In this document: piece after piece, positions 51,779-61,396 of the stretch
Layout: each line of letters opens with the position of its first letter
Position numbering within the stretch: the first letter of the stretch is position 1
Assembly: GCF_026155325.1 (NCBI RefSeq)
Contig: NZ_JAPFPW010000001.1
Span: 1-64,000 of the forward strand
Direction of reading: 5' to 3'
Source of the DNA: Desulfobotulus pelophilus
Lineage (GTDB): Bacteria; Desulfobacterota; Desulfobacteria; Desulfobacterales; ASO4-4
DNA length: 64,000 nt
Notes under the pieces: model-generated
Database searches by the model: none
Seen by the model: the letters and a program-made list of their open reading frames with translations, nothing else
Told to the model about the DNA's origin: nothing
Made by a program: the position numbers and the translations under genes

Positions 51779-54262
51779 ATGACCGATACAGAGTTGCGTA
51801 CGGAAATCAGCATCGAGCGTGAGATGCGGCAGTCCTACCTTGAATACGCCATGAGCGTGATTATTGGGCGGGCCTTGCCGGATGTGCGTGATGGTCTCAA
51901 GCCGGTACATCGGCGTGTGCTTTTTGCCATGCGGGAACTCAAAAATGACTGGAACCGGCCTTATAAAAAATCTGCCCGTATCGTGGGTGATGTGATTGGT
52001 AAATACCATCCCCATGGTGATGCAGCTGTTTATGACACCATTGTGCGTATGGCCCAGGACTTTGCCATGCGTTACCGGCTGGTGGACGGGCAGGGAAACT
52101 TCGGCTCCATTGATGGCGACTCTCCGGCGGCCATGCGTTATACGGAAATTCGTATGCAGCGGCTTGCTCAGGAGATGCTGGCGGATCTGGATAAGGATAC
52201 CGTTGACTTTGTTGCCAACTATGATGAATCTCTTGAAGAACCCATGGTGTTGCCCACCCGTTTTCCAGCCCTGCTGGTGAATGGATCTTCGGGAATAGCC
52301 GTGGGTATGGCTACCAATATACCTCCCCATAACCTGCGGGAGGTAGCCGATGCCATCATTGCACTGATTGAGAATCCGGCAATTGATGTCACAGAACTGC
52401 TCTCCATTCTCCCGGGGCCGGATTTTCCCACAGGCGGGGTGATTTACGGCAAATCCGGTATTGTGGAAGCTTATAGGACTGGCAGGGGTATTATCCGTGT
52501 CCGTGCCCTGCTGGATCTGGAAACCGATCCGAAATCCGGAATGGAAACCCTGGTGGTGAAAGAACTTCCCTATCAGGTGAACAAGGCCCGTCTGGTAGAA
52601 AAAATAGCCGAGCTGATTCGTGACAAGCAGCTGGAGGGTGTCCGCTACGTGAGGGATGAATCCGACAGGGATGGCCTGCGTGTTGCCATCGGTTTGAAAA
52701 AGGACGCCATGCATGAGGTCGTGTCCAATCTGCTCTTCAAACATACCCAGCTGCAGAACAGTTTTGGCATCATTTTCCTTGCGGTGGTTAACAACCGGCC
52801 TGAGCTTCTGACCTTAAAAGAGATTCTGACTCACTTCATTCGTCACAGAAAAGAAGTGATTATTCGCCGGACCCGTTTTGATCTGAAAAAAGCCCAGGCG
52901 CGGGCCCATATTCTGGAAGGGCTCAAAATAGCGCTGGATAATATTGATGAAGTGGTGGCCCTGATCCGTAAATCCGCATCTCCTGTGGAGGCCAAGGAAG
53001 GCCTGATGGGCCGTTTCGGGCTTTCCATGTTACAGGCCCAGGCCATTCTGGATATGCGGTTGCAGCGGCTCACCGGGCTGGAACGGGATCGTATTCTGGA
53101 AGAGTATGGTGCCGTTCTGAAAGATATCGCCTGGTTTAAGGAAATTTTAGGCAGCGAAGCCATCGTCATGGATCTTATCAAGGAAGAGCTGATCAGCCTG
53201 AAGGAAGAGTTCGGTGACAACCGCCGTACGGAAATTGTGGAGTCCACCCGCGAGATCGGCATGGAAGATCTTATTGTCGAGGAAGACATGGTGGTCACCC
53301 TTACCCGCAGCGGTTATATCAAGCGCAATCCCATCACTCTCTATCAGAGTCAGCGTCGTGGAGGCCGTGGGAAAACGGCCATGACCACCCGTGATGAAGA
53401 TTTTGTCACCAAGCTTTTTGTGGCTTCCACCCATCATACCTTCCTTTTTTTCACCAACCTCGGCAAAGTCTACTGGTCCAAGGTCTGGGAGCTCCCCCAG
53501 GGAGGAAGAACCAGCCGTGGCAAGGCCATTGTAAACTTTCTGAATCTGGCTCCTGATGAAAGGCTCAGTACGGTGCTGGCAGTTCCTGATTTTGAGGAGG
53601 GGCGATTTATTATTATGGCCACCCGGCAGGGACTTATGAAAAAAACGGACCTGATGGCCTACTCCAGACCTCGGGCCGGAGGTATCATTGCCATTGATCT
53701 GGTGGAGGGAGATGCGCTCATTGCCGCACGGATTACCGATGGTAGTCAGGATGTACTCCTGAGTTCTGCGGGAGGTCAGACCATCCGTTTTGCTGAATCC
53801 GATGTCCGGCCTATGGGCAGGGTTTCCCGCGGAGTGCGGGGACTTCGCATGGAAGAAGATGATCATATTGTGGGTATGGAAGTGACAGGGCATGGCAGCG
53901 CACTTTTCACGGCCACGGAAAACGGTTATGGGAAGCGGACGGATATCGATGCTTTCCCCATGCAGCGCCGTGGTGGTAAAGGCGTTATCGGCATTCGTAC
54001 CGACGGGCGTAACGGCAGGGTTGTGGCCATGGTACTGACGGATGAAGCCGATGACGTGATGCTGGTGTCGGACAAGGGACGTCTGATACGGATGTCGGCC
54101 TGTAGCATTTCTGTTATCGGACGCGCTACCCAGGGCGTTCGCCTGATTCAGCTGGAAGAGGGAGAAAGACTGATTGATGCTGCCCGTCTGGATGAAGATA
54201 CCCGCAGCGAAGACGGAGAAGATGAAAATGAGGGTGTCTGTGAGCCGCAGGATTTCGAGTGA
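51779..54262 (+). CDS. gyrA: DNA gyrase subunit A
   Basis: The product is 827 residues. ATG 51779 ([20 protein letters not shown]) follows AGGA. The breakage-reunion domain has [18 protein letters not shown] and the catalytic Tyr in [11 protein letters not shown]. The sequence [20 protein letters not shown] has Ala where Escherichia coli has Ser83 and keeps the Asp87 equivalent. The C-terminal beta-pinwheel begins near residue 505 with the GyrA box QRRGGRGK, which marks gyrase rather than topoisomerase IV. With GyrB it supercoils DNA. gpsA follows 54 bp downstream. Confidence 0.97.
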   Translation: MTDTELRTEISIEREMRQSYLEYAMSVIIGRALPDVRDGLKPVHRRVLFAMRELKNDWNRPYKKSARIVGDVIGKYHPHGDAAVYDTIVRMAQDFAMRYRLVDGQGNFGSIDGDSPAAMRYTEIRMQRLAQEMLADLDKDTVDFVANYDESLEEPMVLPTRFPALLVNGSSGIAVGMATNIPPHNLREVADAIIALIENPAIDVTELLSILPGPDFPTGGVIYGKSGIVEAYRTGRGIIRVRALLDLETDPKSGMETLVVKELPYQVNKARLVEKIAELIRDKQLEGVRYVRDESDRDGLRVAIGLKKDAMHEVVSNLLFKHTQLQNSFGIIFLAVVNNRPELLTLKEILTHFIRHRKEVIIRRTRFDLKKAQARAHILEGLKIALDNIDEVVALIRKSASPVEAKEGLMGRFGLSMLQAQAILDMRLQRLTGLERDRILEEYGAVLKDIAWFKEILGSEAIVMDLIKEELISLKEEFGDNRRTEIVESTREIGMEDLIVEEDMVVTLTRSGYIKRNPITLYQSQRRGGRGKTAMTTRDEDFVTKLFVASTHHTFLFFTNLGKVYWSKVWELPQGGRTSRGKAIVNFLNLAPDERLSTVLAVPDFEEGRFIIMATRQGLMKKTDLMAYSRPRAGGIIAIDLVEGDALIAARITDGSQDVLLSSAGGQTIRFAESDVRPMGRVSRGVRGLRMEEDDHIVGMEVTGHGSALFTATENGYGKRTDIDAFPMQRRGGKGVIGIRTDGRNGRVVAMVLTDEADDVMLVSDKGRLIRMSACSISVIGRATQGVRLIQLEEGERLIDAARLDEDTRSEDGEDENEGVCEPQDFE

Positions 54263-54316
54263 AAGTTCCGAAGCAGACGAATTGTAACGCTTAAGACAGT
54301 TTGTAAGGGTGGATGG

Positions 54317-55351
54317 ATGCCGCACAGGGACGTTGAAAAATTTCAGATTGGTGTTCTGGGTGCCGGCAGCTGGGGGACAGCTCTCTCCATGCTGCTGGCT
54401 GACAAGGGATACTCCGTAACTCTCTGGGCATATGAGGCGGAAGTGGCCCGTGAAATTGTGGAATACCGGGAAAACAGGAGCTATCTGCCTGGAATTGCTT
54501 TACCGGATACCCTTACGGCAACAGCAGACATGTCTCTTGCCGTAAGGGAAAAGGACATGGTTTTATTTGTGGTGCCTTCCCATGTGATGAGAGAAACCGC
54601 CAGAAATGTTTCCCGGGAGATAGCAAGGGAAACGCTTCTGGTGACGGCTTCCAAAGGCATAGAAAATGTTACCCACCGAACCATGACGGGTATTCTGAAG
54701 GAAGAAATGATTCATATTCCCGAAGAACAGCTTGTCGTACTTTCCGGGCCCAGTTTTGCCCGCGAAGTTGGGGAAAAAAGGCCTACGGTGGTAACGGTGG
54801 CTTCCTGCAGCAGCGATATTGCCCGGAGGGTTCAGGAAATATTTGCCGGGCCTGCTTTCCGAGTTTATACCACAGAAGATGTCATGGGTGTGGAAGTTGG
54901 CGGTGCCATGAAAAATGTTATTGCCATTGCAGCAGGGGTGGTGGATGGCATGGAGCTGGGGCTGAATACACGAGCTGCCCTGATTACCCGGGGGCTGGCA
55001 GAGATCAGGAGGCTGGGGGTTGCCATGGGAGCCAGCCATCATACTTTTTCCGGTCTTTCCGGCGTGGGAGACCTCATGTTGACCTGTACAGGCTCGTTGA
55101 GCCGGAATCATACCGTAGGCCAGCTGCTGGGTCAGGGGAAAACGCTGGATGCCATTCTGAAAGAAATGCGGATGGTGGCGGAAGGCGTAAAGTCTGCCCG
55201 CTCTGTGTATAATCTTTCTGCAAAGCTGGGTGTGGAGCTTCCCATCTGCAATGAAGTGTACCGTGTACTGTACGAAGGTACGACACCCCGTGAAGCTGTG
55301 GATCGTTTGATGAACCGGACGTTAAAACAGGAATTCCATGACCTGATGTGA
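54317..55351 (+). CDS. gpsA: Glycerol-3-phosphate dehydrogenase [NAD(P)+]
   Basis: The product is 344 residues. The dinucleotide-binding loop is IGVLGAGSWGTALSMLLADK. The catalytic Lys lies in EVGGAMKNVIAIAAGV. VLSGPSFAREVG, SGVGDLMLTCTGSLSRN and EGVKSARSVYNLS are further family motifs. It reduces dihydroxyacetone phosphate to sn-glycerol 3-phosphate for phospholipid synthesis. A GGTGG precedes ATG 54317. radC follows closely. Confidence 0.96.
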   Translation: MPHRDVEKFQIGVLGAGSWGTALSMLLADKGYSVTLWAYEAEVAREIVEYRENRSYLPGIALPDTLTATADMSLAVREKDMVLFVVPSHVMRETARNVSREIARETLLVTASKGIENVTHRTMTGILKEEMIHIPEEQLVVLSGPSFAREVGEKRPTVVTVASCSSDIARRVQEIFAGPAFRVYTTEDVMGVEVGGAMKNVIAIAAGVVDGMELGLNTRAALITRGLAEIRRLGVAMGASHHTFSGLSGVGDLMLTCTGSLSRNHTVGQLLGQGKTLDAILKEMRMVAEGVKSARSVYNLSAKLGVELPICNEVYRVLYEGTTPREAVDRLMNRTLKQEFHDLM

Positions 55352-55417
55352 GTTCCGTTGAAGGGCCTGATCTGCCAGAGGCTTTCAAGGGCCTACGGTT
55401 TCCGGAAGGACAAATCC

Positions 55418-56164
55418 ATGGATGAGAAACCCACGCAGGATGGTCACAGAAAACGCTTGCGGCAACGTTTCCGCGAATCGGGGCTGGATGGGTTTGGAGA
55501 TCATGAAGTTTTGGAACTGCTGCTGACTCTTGCCACTCCCAGAAAAGACTGCAAGCCTGTTGCCTGGGAACTTATGAGACGATTCAAAACCCTTCCCGCC
55601 GTATTTGAGGCGAGTTTTGCAGAGCTTTGCGAAGTCACCGGGATGGGAGAAACCAATGGCATTCCCATAAAACTGGTCAAGGCTGCAGCAGATCGCTTTT
55701 TAAAACAGCGGGCGCTCGGCCAGAAAATACTCTTGGGAACACCCCAGGCCGTTCTGGACTATCTGTACCATGAATTGCGGGAAAGCAGCAGAGAAGCCTT
55801 TATGGTTCTGTACCTGGATGTTAAAAACCGGCTTCTTGAGACAGAAACCCTTTTTACGGGAAGCCTTTCCGCAAGTCCCGTTTATCCGAGGGAAGTTTTG
55901 CGCGCTGTTCTGGCACATCAGGCCGCTTCTGTTATTTTTGTGCATAACCATCCTTCCGGCGATATATCGCCATCGAGGGAGGATTACGCCATCACAAGAC
56001 GTCTGGTACAGGCTCTTGCACCGGTGAATGTGCGGGTGCATGAGCACTTGATTATAGGAAGAAACGCCTATTACAGTTTTGCCGAGCATGGCGTAATAGA
56101 TACTCTGCATCAGGAGATCAGGGATGCAGAATCCCGGTTTATGGGAGAATGGGCAGGAAAGTGA
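55418..56164 (+). CDS. radC: RadC-family JAB/MPN protein
   Basis: The product is 248 residues from ATG 55418, with GGAAGGA upstream. An N-terminal helix-hairpin-helix UPF0758 region contains GFGDHEVLELLLTLATPRKD. The metalloprotease-like JAB motif is VIFVHNHPSGDISPSREDYA, with preceding Glu in the core. C-terminal VHEHLIIGRNAYYSFAEHG is typical. Despite the name, a DNA-repair role is not proven. The last 16 bases overlap the next gene. Confidence 0.93.
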   Translation: MDEKPTQDGHRKRLRQRFRESGLDGFGDHEVLELLLTLATPRKDCKPVAWELMRRFKTLPAVFEASFAELCEVTGMGETNGIPIKLVKAAADRFLKQRALGQKILLGTPQAVLDYLYHELRESSREAFMVLYLDVKNRLLETETLFTGSLSASPVYPREVLRAVLAHQAASVIFVHNHPSGDISPSREDYAITRRLVQALAPVNVRVHEHLIIGRNAYYSFAEHGVIDTLHQEIRDAESRFMGEWAGK

Positions 56165-56427
56165 TTGCGGAAGGGCCTGTAAAGCAAAAAGCATGTTATG
56201 GCTGTCTGAACAGGGTTTTTCCCAAGGGACCGGAAGGCCTGCGGGAAAGTCCGGAAGAATGTCTGGCCTGTGAAGAAAAAACAGCCTGCCTGCGGGCCGC
56301 CCTTGATGGAGCCGAAGGCTGGAAGGCGGAAGAGGAAAAGGTAAACAGAGCCTATGCAGCAGGGCACCTTGGTTTTCTGGGCCGGTGGTCAAGGCGCAAG
56401 TCCTTGAATCAGAAGAAGGGAAAATAG
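56149..56427 (+). CDS. Small Cys-rich protein, possibly zinc-binding
   Basis: The product is 92 residues. It starts inside the end of radC, with GGGAGA before ATG 56149, which suggests translational coupling. Cysteines are spaced CYGC, then CLAC and a further C six residues on (EECLACEEKTACL), enough for one metal site. The rest is charged and helical. I recognise no named family. Coupling to radC and pgk gives no clear hint of function. Confidence 0.6.
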   Translation: MGRKVIAEGPVKQKACYGCLNRVFPKGPEGLRESPEECLACEEKTACLRAALDGAEGWKAEEEKVNRAYAAGHLGFLGRWSRRKSLNQKKGK

Positions 56428-56479
56428 CCGTATTGTCGGCATGGAGCATGGCAACCTACGATAAAAAGGGAGACGGGCT

Positions 56480-57658
56480 GTGAAAGGGATCATGGATCTG
56501 CCACTGGCGGGTAAGCGGGTGCTGATACGCGTTGATTTTAATGTACCCATGGATAAGGAAGGGAACATCAGCGATGATACCCGCATCCGCAGGGGGTTAG
56601 AAAGTATCCGTTTTGCTGCGGACTCCGGTGCTCGGGTCATTGTGGCTTCCCACCTTGGCCGACCCAAAGGGCAGGTGGTGCCAGGCCTGAGCCTGAAAAA
56701 ATGTGCCGATCACCTTTCCGGTCTTTTGCAGAAACAAGTACTGATGGCGGACGCCTGCATCGGAGCTGCTGTCAGCGATACCGTAGCCTCCATGGCGTCA
56801 GGAGAGATCCTGATGCTGGAGAACCTTCGTTTTTATCCGGAAGAGCAGGCGGATGATCAGAATTTTGCCCGGGAGCTGGCGGAACTCTGTGATGTCTATA
56901 TCAATAATGCCTTTGCAGTCTGCCACCGGAAACACGCCTCTGTTCATGCCATATGTGGTTTTGTCAAGGAAAAGGCGGCAGGGCATCTGCTCATGGATGA
57001 GCTCAGGTATTTTGATTCGGCCATGGGAGCGCCCGCCCGTCCTCTGGTGGCCATTGTGGGGGGAGCCAAAATTTCCAGCAAACTGAAAGCCCTGAAAAAC
57101 CTTCTCCATCGTGTGGATAAGGTGCTGATTGGCGGTGCCATGGCCAACACGTTTCTGAAAGCTTCGGGGCTTTCTGTGGGAGAGTCATTGGTTGAGGACG
57201 ATATGCTGGAAACGGCAAAGTCTGTCATGGCGGAGTCTGCAAAGCGGGGGGTGCGTTTCTATCTGCCTGTAGACGCCGTGGTGGCCAGAGAAATCACAGA
57301 AAATGCCGTTGGCATGGTGGTCCCCGTACAGGAAATTCCAGAAGGCTGGAAGGTAGCCGATTGTGGTCCGGCGACGGTACGGCTTTATGCCGCCGCCCTT
57401 GCCAATGCCAAAACGGTGGTATGGAACGGACCCATGGGTGTGTTTGAGCTGGAAGCCTTCAGCGGCGGGACCATGGGGCTGGCCCGGCACGTGGCGGCCT
57501 GCCATGGACTGACCATTGTGGGCGGCGGGGACACGGATACGGCTATTCATAAAGCGGGTGTTGCCGAGGCCATGGGCTACATTTCCACAGGGGGAGGGGC
57601 CTTCCTGAAGCTGCTGGAGGGAGAATCCCTGCCTGCGGTGAATGCTCTGGAACAATGA
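56480..57658 (+). CDS. pgk: Phosphoglycerate kinase
   Basis: The product is 392 residues from GTG 56480; ATG 56492 (MDLPLAGKRV) is an alternative start. Substrate-binding residues are in RVLIRVDFNVPMD and ASHLGRPKGQ. Other motifs are NLRFYPEEQ, NNAFAVCHRKHASV, VAIVGGAKISSKL, WNGPMGVFELEAF and VGGGDTDTAIHKAG. It converts 1,3-bisphosphoglycerate and ADP to 3-phosphoglycerate and ATP. Length is normal. Confidence 0.97.
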   Translation: MKGIMDLPLAGKRVLIRVDFNVPMDKEGNISDDTRIRRGLESIRFAADSGARVIVASHLGRPKGQVVPGLSLKKCADHLSGLLQKQVLMADACIGAAVSDTVASMASGEILMLENLRFYPEEQADDQNFARELAELCDVYINNAFAVCHRKHASVHAICGFVKEKAAGHLLMDELRYFDSAMGAPARPLVAIVGGAKISSKLKALKNLLHRVDKVLIGGAMANTFLKASGLSVGESLVEDDMLETAKSVMAESAKRGVRFYLPVDAVVAREITENAVGMVVPVQEIPEGWKVADCGPATVRLYAAALANAKTVVWNGPMGVFELEAFSGGTMGLARHVAACHGLTIVGGGDTDTAIHKAGVAEAMGYISTGGGAFLKLLEGESLPAVNALEQ

Positions 57659-57826
57659 GCCCGGGAAATGACGGTGCTTGTTTTATAAAAAATATTTTAT
57701 GAAAGCAGCGTCCTGTGGTAGTTGTTTATTTTGTTCTCCGGTGGAATTTGAGATAAAAGGGCCAAAAGATAAGGGTTATGTGTATGGGTAACTGTTTTTT
57801 AGAAGGATGACAGGGAGGAGAATGGC

Positions 57827-58888
57827 TTGAGCTTCTGGACTTATCGGGAACATCTGAGCATGGCGAACCGGCTTCGCAGGTCGTATTATGAGTTGCTGAG
57901 GGATCAGCTGGATTATCAGATTATTCAGTATGCCCTTGTGGATTCCTATGCCAATTTCAAGGCGAGAAAGGTTCCCTATCCCTTTGTAGAGCGCCGTGAG
58001 CTGAAGCCGAAAGCCCGGATTCCCAGCCTTGAGTATGATGCCCAGAATGCTTTTCTGGTAATTTTTGTGGAAGACACCATCCCCGCCATCCATAAAAAAT
58101 ATATCCGTTTTTTTGATGATAACAAAACGACAAAGGTGAATCTTCTCCGTACGAAAACCCTGTCCCTTGCCAATGAATTTGACCGGAGTCAGAAGTATGT
58201 TGAATCTGCTCAGTTTATGGATGTGCTGAGGGAGCTTCTTCCCGTTGACTATGCTCTTCTGGTTCAGCGGGATCCCATGAGCAGGGGGCGTGACCGCTTC
58301 AGTCTTTCCCATTTTCATGTGCGTATTGACTGGCCCATTGCCGATGCCGCAGAGGACATGGCGCGCAGGCTCCGATATATTTCCAAGGATTTATATGAGA
58401 AAGGAGACAAATACGCAGAAGATGTTCAGAAAAAGTTTTTTGAATACTATGCCCAGCCCGTAATGGCTGGAGGACGAAGGACAGCAGCCATTGTGGCGGC
58501 TCAGTATCTGCGCAGACTTCCCTGTATTTCTACGGTATATGCCGGGAGCAGTGAGTCCCGTTCTCTGATCCGGCTTTCTGAACGGGGAGTGAGTAAATCC
58601 ACCCTTGTGCGGTTTTCCGATGAGGAAACCCGCACCCTTGCGGATGAAAATCATATGTCCGTATCCACTTTCCGGAAGCATTATGCCGTTGCAAGGGAAG
58701 GGAAAAATTCGGTATTTGTCCTGCAGGTTCTCTATTCCCGTACCCAGCATGCCAAGCCTCCTGAGGACGGAAAGCTCCGGGAAATCAATCCGGATCCGTA
58801 TTGGGTTACGGTGGGATCCCAGCGTATTCTGCCCATGGTGGATGCCTGGATGTACCCCCCCCTGCCTGTGAACCTGATTTATGCGTAA
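57827..58888 (+). CDS. Protein of unknown function, 353 aa
   Basis: The start is TTG 57827 with a strong GGGAGGAG. The product is soluble, with no signal peptide or membrane helix. It opens SFWTYREHLSMANRLRRSYY. The middle has alpha/beta-type strands such as NAFLVIFVEDTIPAIHKKYI and YALLVQRDPMSRGRDRFSL. There are a few His residues (HFHVRIDWPIAD) but no catalytic motif I know. I recognise no family. Its 3' end overlaps the convergent argA-like gene by 10 bases. Confidence 0.7.
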   Translation: MSFWTYREHLSMANRLRRSYYELLRDQLDYQIIQYALVDSYANFKARKVPYPFVERRELKPKARIPSLEYDAQNAFLVIFVEDTIPAIHKKYIRFFDDNKTTKVNLLRTKTLSLANEFDRSQKYVESAQFMDVLRELLPVDYALLVQRDPMSRGRDRFSLSHFHVRIDWPIADAAEDMARRLRYISKDLYEKGDKYAEDVQKKFFEYYAQPVMAGGRRTAAIVAAQYLRRLPCISTVYAGSSESRSLIRLSERGVSKSTLVRFSDEETRTLADENHMSVSTFRKHYAVAREGKNSVFVLQVLYSRTQHAKPPEDGKLREINPDPYWVTVGSQRILPMVDAWMYPPLPVNLIYA

Positions 58889-59343
58889 TGGAGCTCCCGC
58901 ATCATGGCAATTTCATCGCAATCGGGAAACTTGACGCAATGGACGCAGTCGGACCAGATTTTTAGTGGCAGGTCGGCTCTGTCAATACGTTTGAAATCCA
59001 GTTTCTCAAAGAAGACGGGCTGGTATGTCAGGGTAAAGAGCTGGGTGATGCCAAAGCTCCGGGCCTCCTCCACCAGAGTTTCCACCAGTTTTTTCCCCAT
59101 GCCTTTGCGCTGATGGGTTTCGTCCACAGCAAGGGAACGGATTTCTGCCAGATCTTCCCAGCAGAACTGCAGGGCACAGCAACCCGCCACAGCACCGGTT
59201 TCCGGTGAAAGATAGACCACAAAATCCCGAACATGGTCGTAGAGTGCACTCAGCGGCCGGGGTATCATTTCTCCCCTGTTACCGAAAAGCTGCAGTAACC
59301 GGTATATGGACTGAATATCTTTCACTGTGGCATGCCGGATCAT
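58879..59343 (-). CDS. GNAT acetyltransferase, short ArgA type
   Basis: The product is 154 residues with GGGAGAAC before ATG 59343. The GNAT core is IRSLAVDETHQRKGMGKKLV, the acetyl-CoA loop (Q/R-x-x-G-x-G). It ends with the signature of short N-acetylglutamate synthases, LPLKIWSDCVHCVKFPDCDE. It would acetylate glutamate as the first step of arginine synthesis, using only the acetyltransferase domain. No other arg gene is present nearby. Confidence 0.85.
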   Translation of the reverse strand: MIRHATVKDIQSIYRLLQLFGNRGEMIPRPLSALYDHVRDFVVYLSPETGAVAGCCALQFCWEDLAEIRSLAVDETHQRKGMGKKLVETLVEEARSFGITQLFTLTYQPVFFEKLDFKRIDRADLPLKIWSDCVHCVKFPDCDEIAMMRELHYA

Positions 59344-59433
59344 TCTCTGTTCTCCCTGAGGATAAAAAGTTTAAAAAAAATCCTTTACGTCTTTTTGCTC
59401 AGTGCGGCAAGCCTAATGTTACAGAGGTGTCGT

Positions 59434-61317
59434 TCAGGATGGTCTGCGCAAGAGCACCGGGCTGCCTGTTTCCGGGATGTGGCGTTTCAGACCTGGAGGT
59501 ATGGAAAAATATTCCGGTCGGGTCGAGGGGCCTGTTTCAACCATAATATCTCTCCATATGGGAAGGGCCGTTCGAGCACCGGTTTCCATATGACCAAGGG
59601 TGGAGTTATCATCACAGCCTGTCCATACACCCATGGCCATGGCCGGAGAAAAACCAACGAAAAGTCCATCTCTGTAATTGTCCGTACTGCCGGTTTTACC
59701 GCCCAGGGCCCGATCCGCTGCCTGTGCACGGCGGCCTGTTCCCTCATGAATAACTGCCTGAAGCATATCGGTCATAATGGCCGCACTCTCCTGGTCCATA
59801 ACAGCACGGCTTTCCCGTGGAGATGAATACATATGCCTGCCATTGCTGTCTTCAACGCGGATGATGCGCCAGGGGCGGTGTAACATGCCTCCGGAAGGGA
59901 AGACGGCATAGGCGCGGGTAAGCTCCTCAAGGGTCACCTCCGAGGTCCCGAGAGCAAGGGAAAGATTGGGTTGTAGAGGACTGTCTATGCCGATTCTATG
60001 GGCGAAACGGACGGCTTCTTCCGGCCCGATCTGGTCGATGAGCCGTATGGCAGGGATATTGCGGGAAAGGGCCAGTGAGGTTCGCAGAGTTATATCGCCC
60101 ATGAAAGTACGGGAGAAATTCCTTGGTGCCCATGTGCGGCCCCGACTCTGGGAAAAGATCACAGGGGTGTCACTGATGATCTGGGTTTGCTCCGCACCTT
60201 TCTCTATGGCGAGGGCAAAAATCAGTGGTTTGAAAGCGGATCCGGGCTGCCTTCTGGCCTGCAAAGCCCTGTCAAAGGGGCTGCGTCCATAGTCTCTGCC
60301 GCCTACGTGGGCAAGGATGGCTCCCGTATGGACATCGATGGCGAGAACCGCGCACTGCGGCTGTGCCTGATTCCCCTGTTTCTGCATTCGTGCATCCAGC
60401 GAGGCCATATGTACCTCAACAGCTTTTTCAGCAGCTGTCTGTACACGGCTGTCGAGGCTGGTATGAACCGTGAGTCCGGATCGGTACAGGTTGTCCGGTC
60501 CTACTACTTCTTCCAGTTCCGACCGTACCTGTTCGAGAAACCATGGCGCACGACGACTGGAAGGATGGGGGGTACTCACAAGTTGCAGTGATTCTGATAA
60601 AGCCCCATGAAGCTCTTCAGGGCTTATAATCTCCGTTGCCTGCATCTGGCGAAGCACCATATTACGGCGTGCCATTGCCCTCTCAGGATTGGCAATGGGG
60701 GAATATCGGGAGGGTGCTTTCGGCAGGCCTGCAAGCAGGGCAGATTCCCCCAGAGTGAGGTCTTTTGCATTTTTTCCAAAATACCGCCGGGCGGCAGCTT
60801 CCACCCCATAGGTCCCACTGCCCAGATAGATCTGGTTCAGGTAGAGGGTCAGTATTTCTTCTTTTGTGTAACGTCGTTCAATCTGAAGGGCCAGAAAAGC
60901 TTCGCGGACTTTTCTGGTCAGATTTTTGTCCGGTGAAAGAAAGAGGGTTTTGGCCAGTTGCTGGGTGAGTGTACTGGCACCCTCGGCATAGCCTCTGGAC
61001 TGAAGGTTTCTGATGACAGCCCGGAGAATTCCTTTGGGATCAATTCCGTGGTGGGAGTAAAAGTTTCTGTCTTCCGTGGCAATAAGGGCCTGTTTCAGCG
61101 CTTCCGGTATCTGGTTCGATGCTACGGGCAGACGGTTTTCAGCATAAAACTGGGCAAGGAGGACCCCATCGCTGGAATAAACCCGGGTTACAGCAGAGGG
61201 CTGATAGCCTTCCAGTATACTGATCTGGGGAAGGTCCCGCATCAGGCCAATGGTAAGCCCTAGTGCCATGCCGACAAAAAGCCCGGGTATGCACCAGAGC
61301 AGCAGGGTTCGTTTCAT
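59434..61317 (-). CDS. Class A penicillin-binding protein (PBP1A type)
   Basis: The product is 627 residues with AAGGAAACC before ATG 61317. One N-terminal membrane helix (about 5-27) anchors it. The glycosyltransferase-51 domain has ALIATEDRNFYSHHGIDPKG (catalytic Glu), GASTLTQQLAKTLFL and RKVREAFLALQIERRYTKEE. The transpeptidase domain has the Ser motif GSAFKP and the KTG box in GGKTGSTDNYRDG. It polymerises and cross-links peptidoglycan. The length is on the short side for class A. Confidence 0.95.
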   Translation of the reverse strand: MKRTLLLWCIPGLFVGMALGLTIGLMRDLPQISILEGYQPSAVTRVYSSDGVLLAQFYAENRLPVASNQIPEALKQALIATEDRNFYSHHGIDPKGILRAVIRNLQSRGYAEGASTLTQQLAKTLFLSPDKNLTRKVREAFLALQIERRYTKEEILTLYLNQIYLGSGTYGVEAAARRYFGKNAKDLTLGESALLAGLPKAPSRYSPIANPERAMARRNMVLRQMQATEIISPEELHGALSESLQLVSTPHPSSRRAPWFLEQVRSELEEVVGPDNLYRSGLTVHTSLDSRVQTAAEKAVEVHMASLDARMQKQGNQAQPQCAVLAIDVHTGAILAHVGGRDYGRSPFDRALQARRQPGSAFKPLIFALAIEKGAEQTQIISDTPVIFSQSRGRTWAPRNFSRTFMGDITLRTSLALSRNIPAIRLIDQIGPEEAVRFAHRIGIDSPLQPNLSLALGTSEVTLEELTRAYAVFPSGGMLHRPWRIIRVEDSNGRHMYSSPRESRAVMDQESAAIMTDMLQAVIHEGTGRRAQAADRALGGKTGSTDNYRDGLFVGFSPAMAMGVWTGCDDNSTLGHMETGARTALPIWRDIMVETGPSTRPEYFSIPPGLKRHIPETGSPVLLRRPS

Positions 61318-61333
61318 GTGGTTTCCTTGTCAA

Positions 61334-61372
61334 TAAAAATGGACCTGGGCAGAAAAGTGCCGCGAGGTCCAT
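61334..61372 (-). terminator. Intrinsic terminator of the HEAT-repeat receiver gene
   Basis: ATGGACCT (61339-61346) and AGGTCCAT (61365-61372) form an eight-pair stem; on the minus strand a short T run follows. It separates this gene from the PBP gene. Confidence 0.65.
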
Positions 61373-61396
61373 GGCGTCAATGGGCAGTAAGATCTA

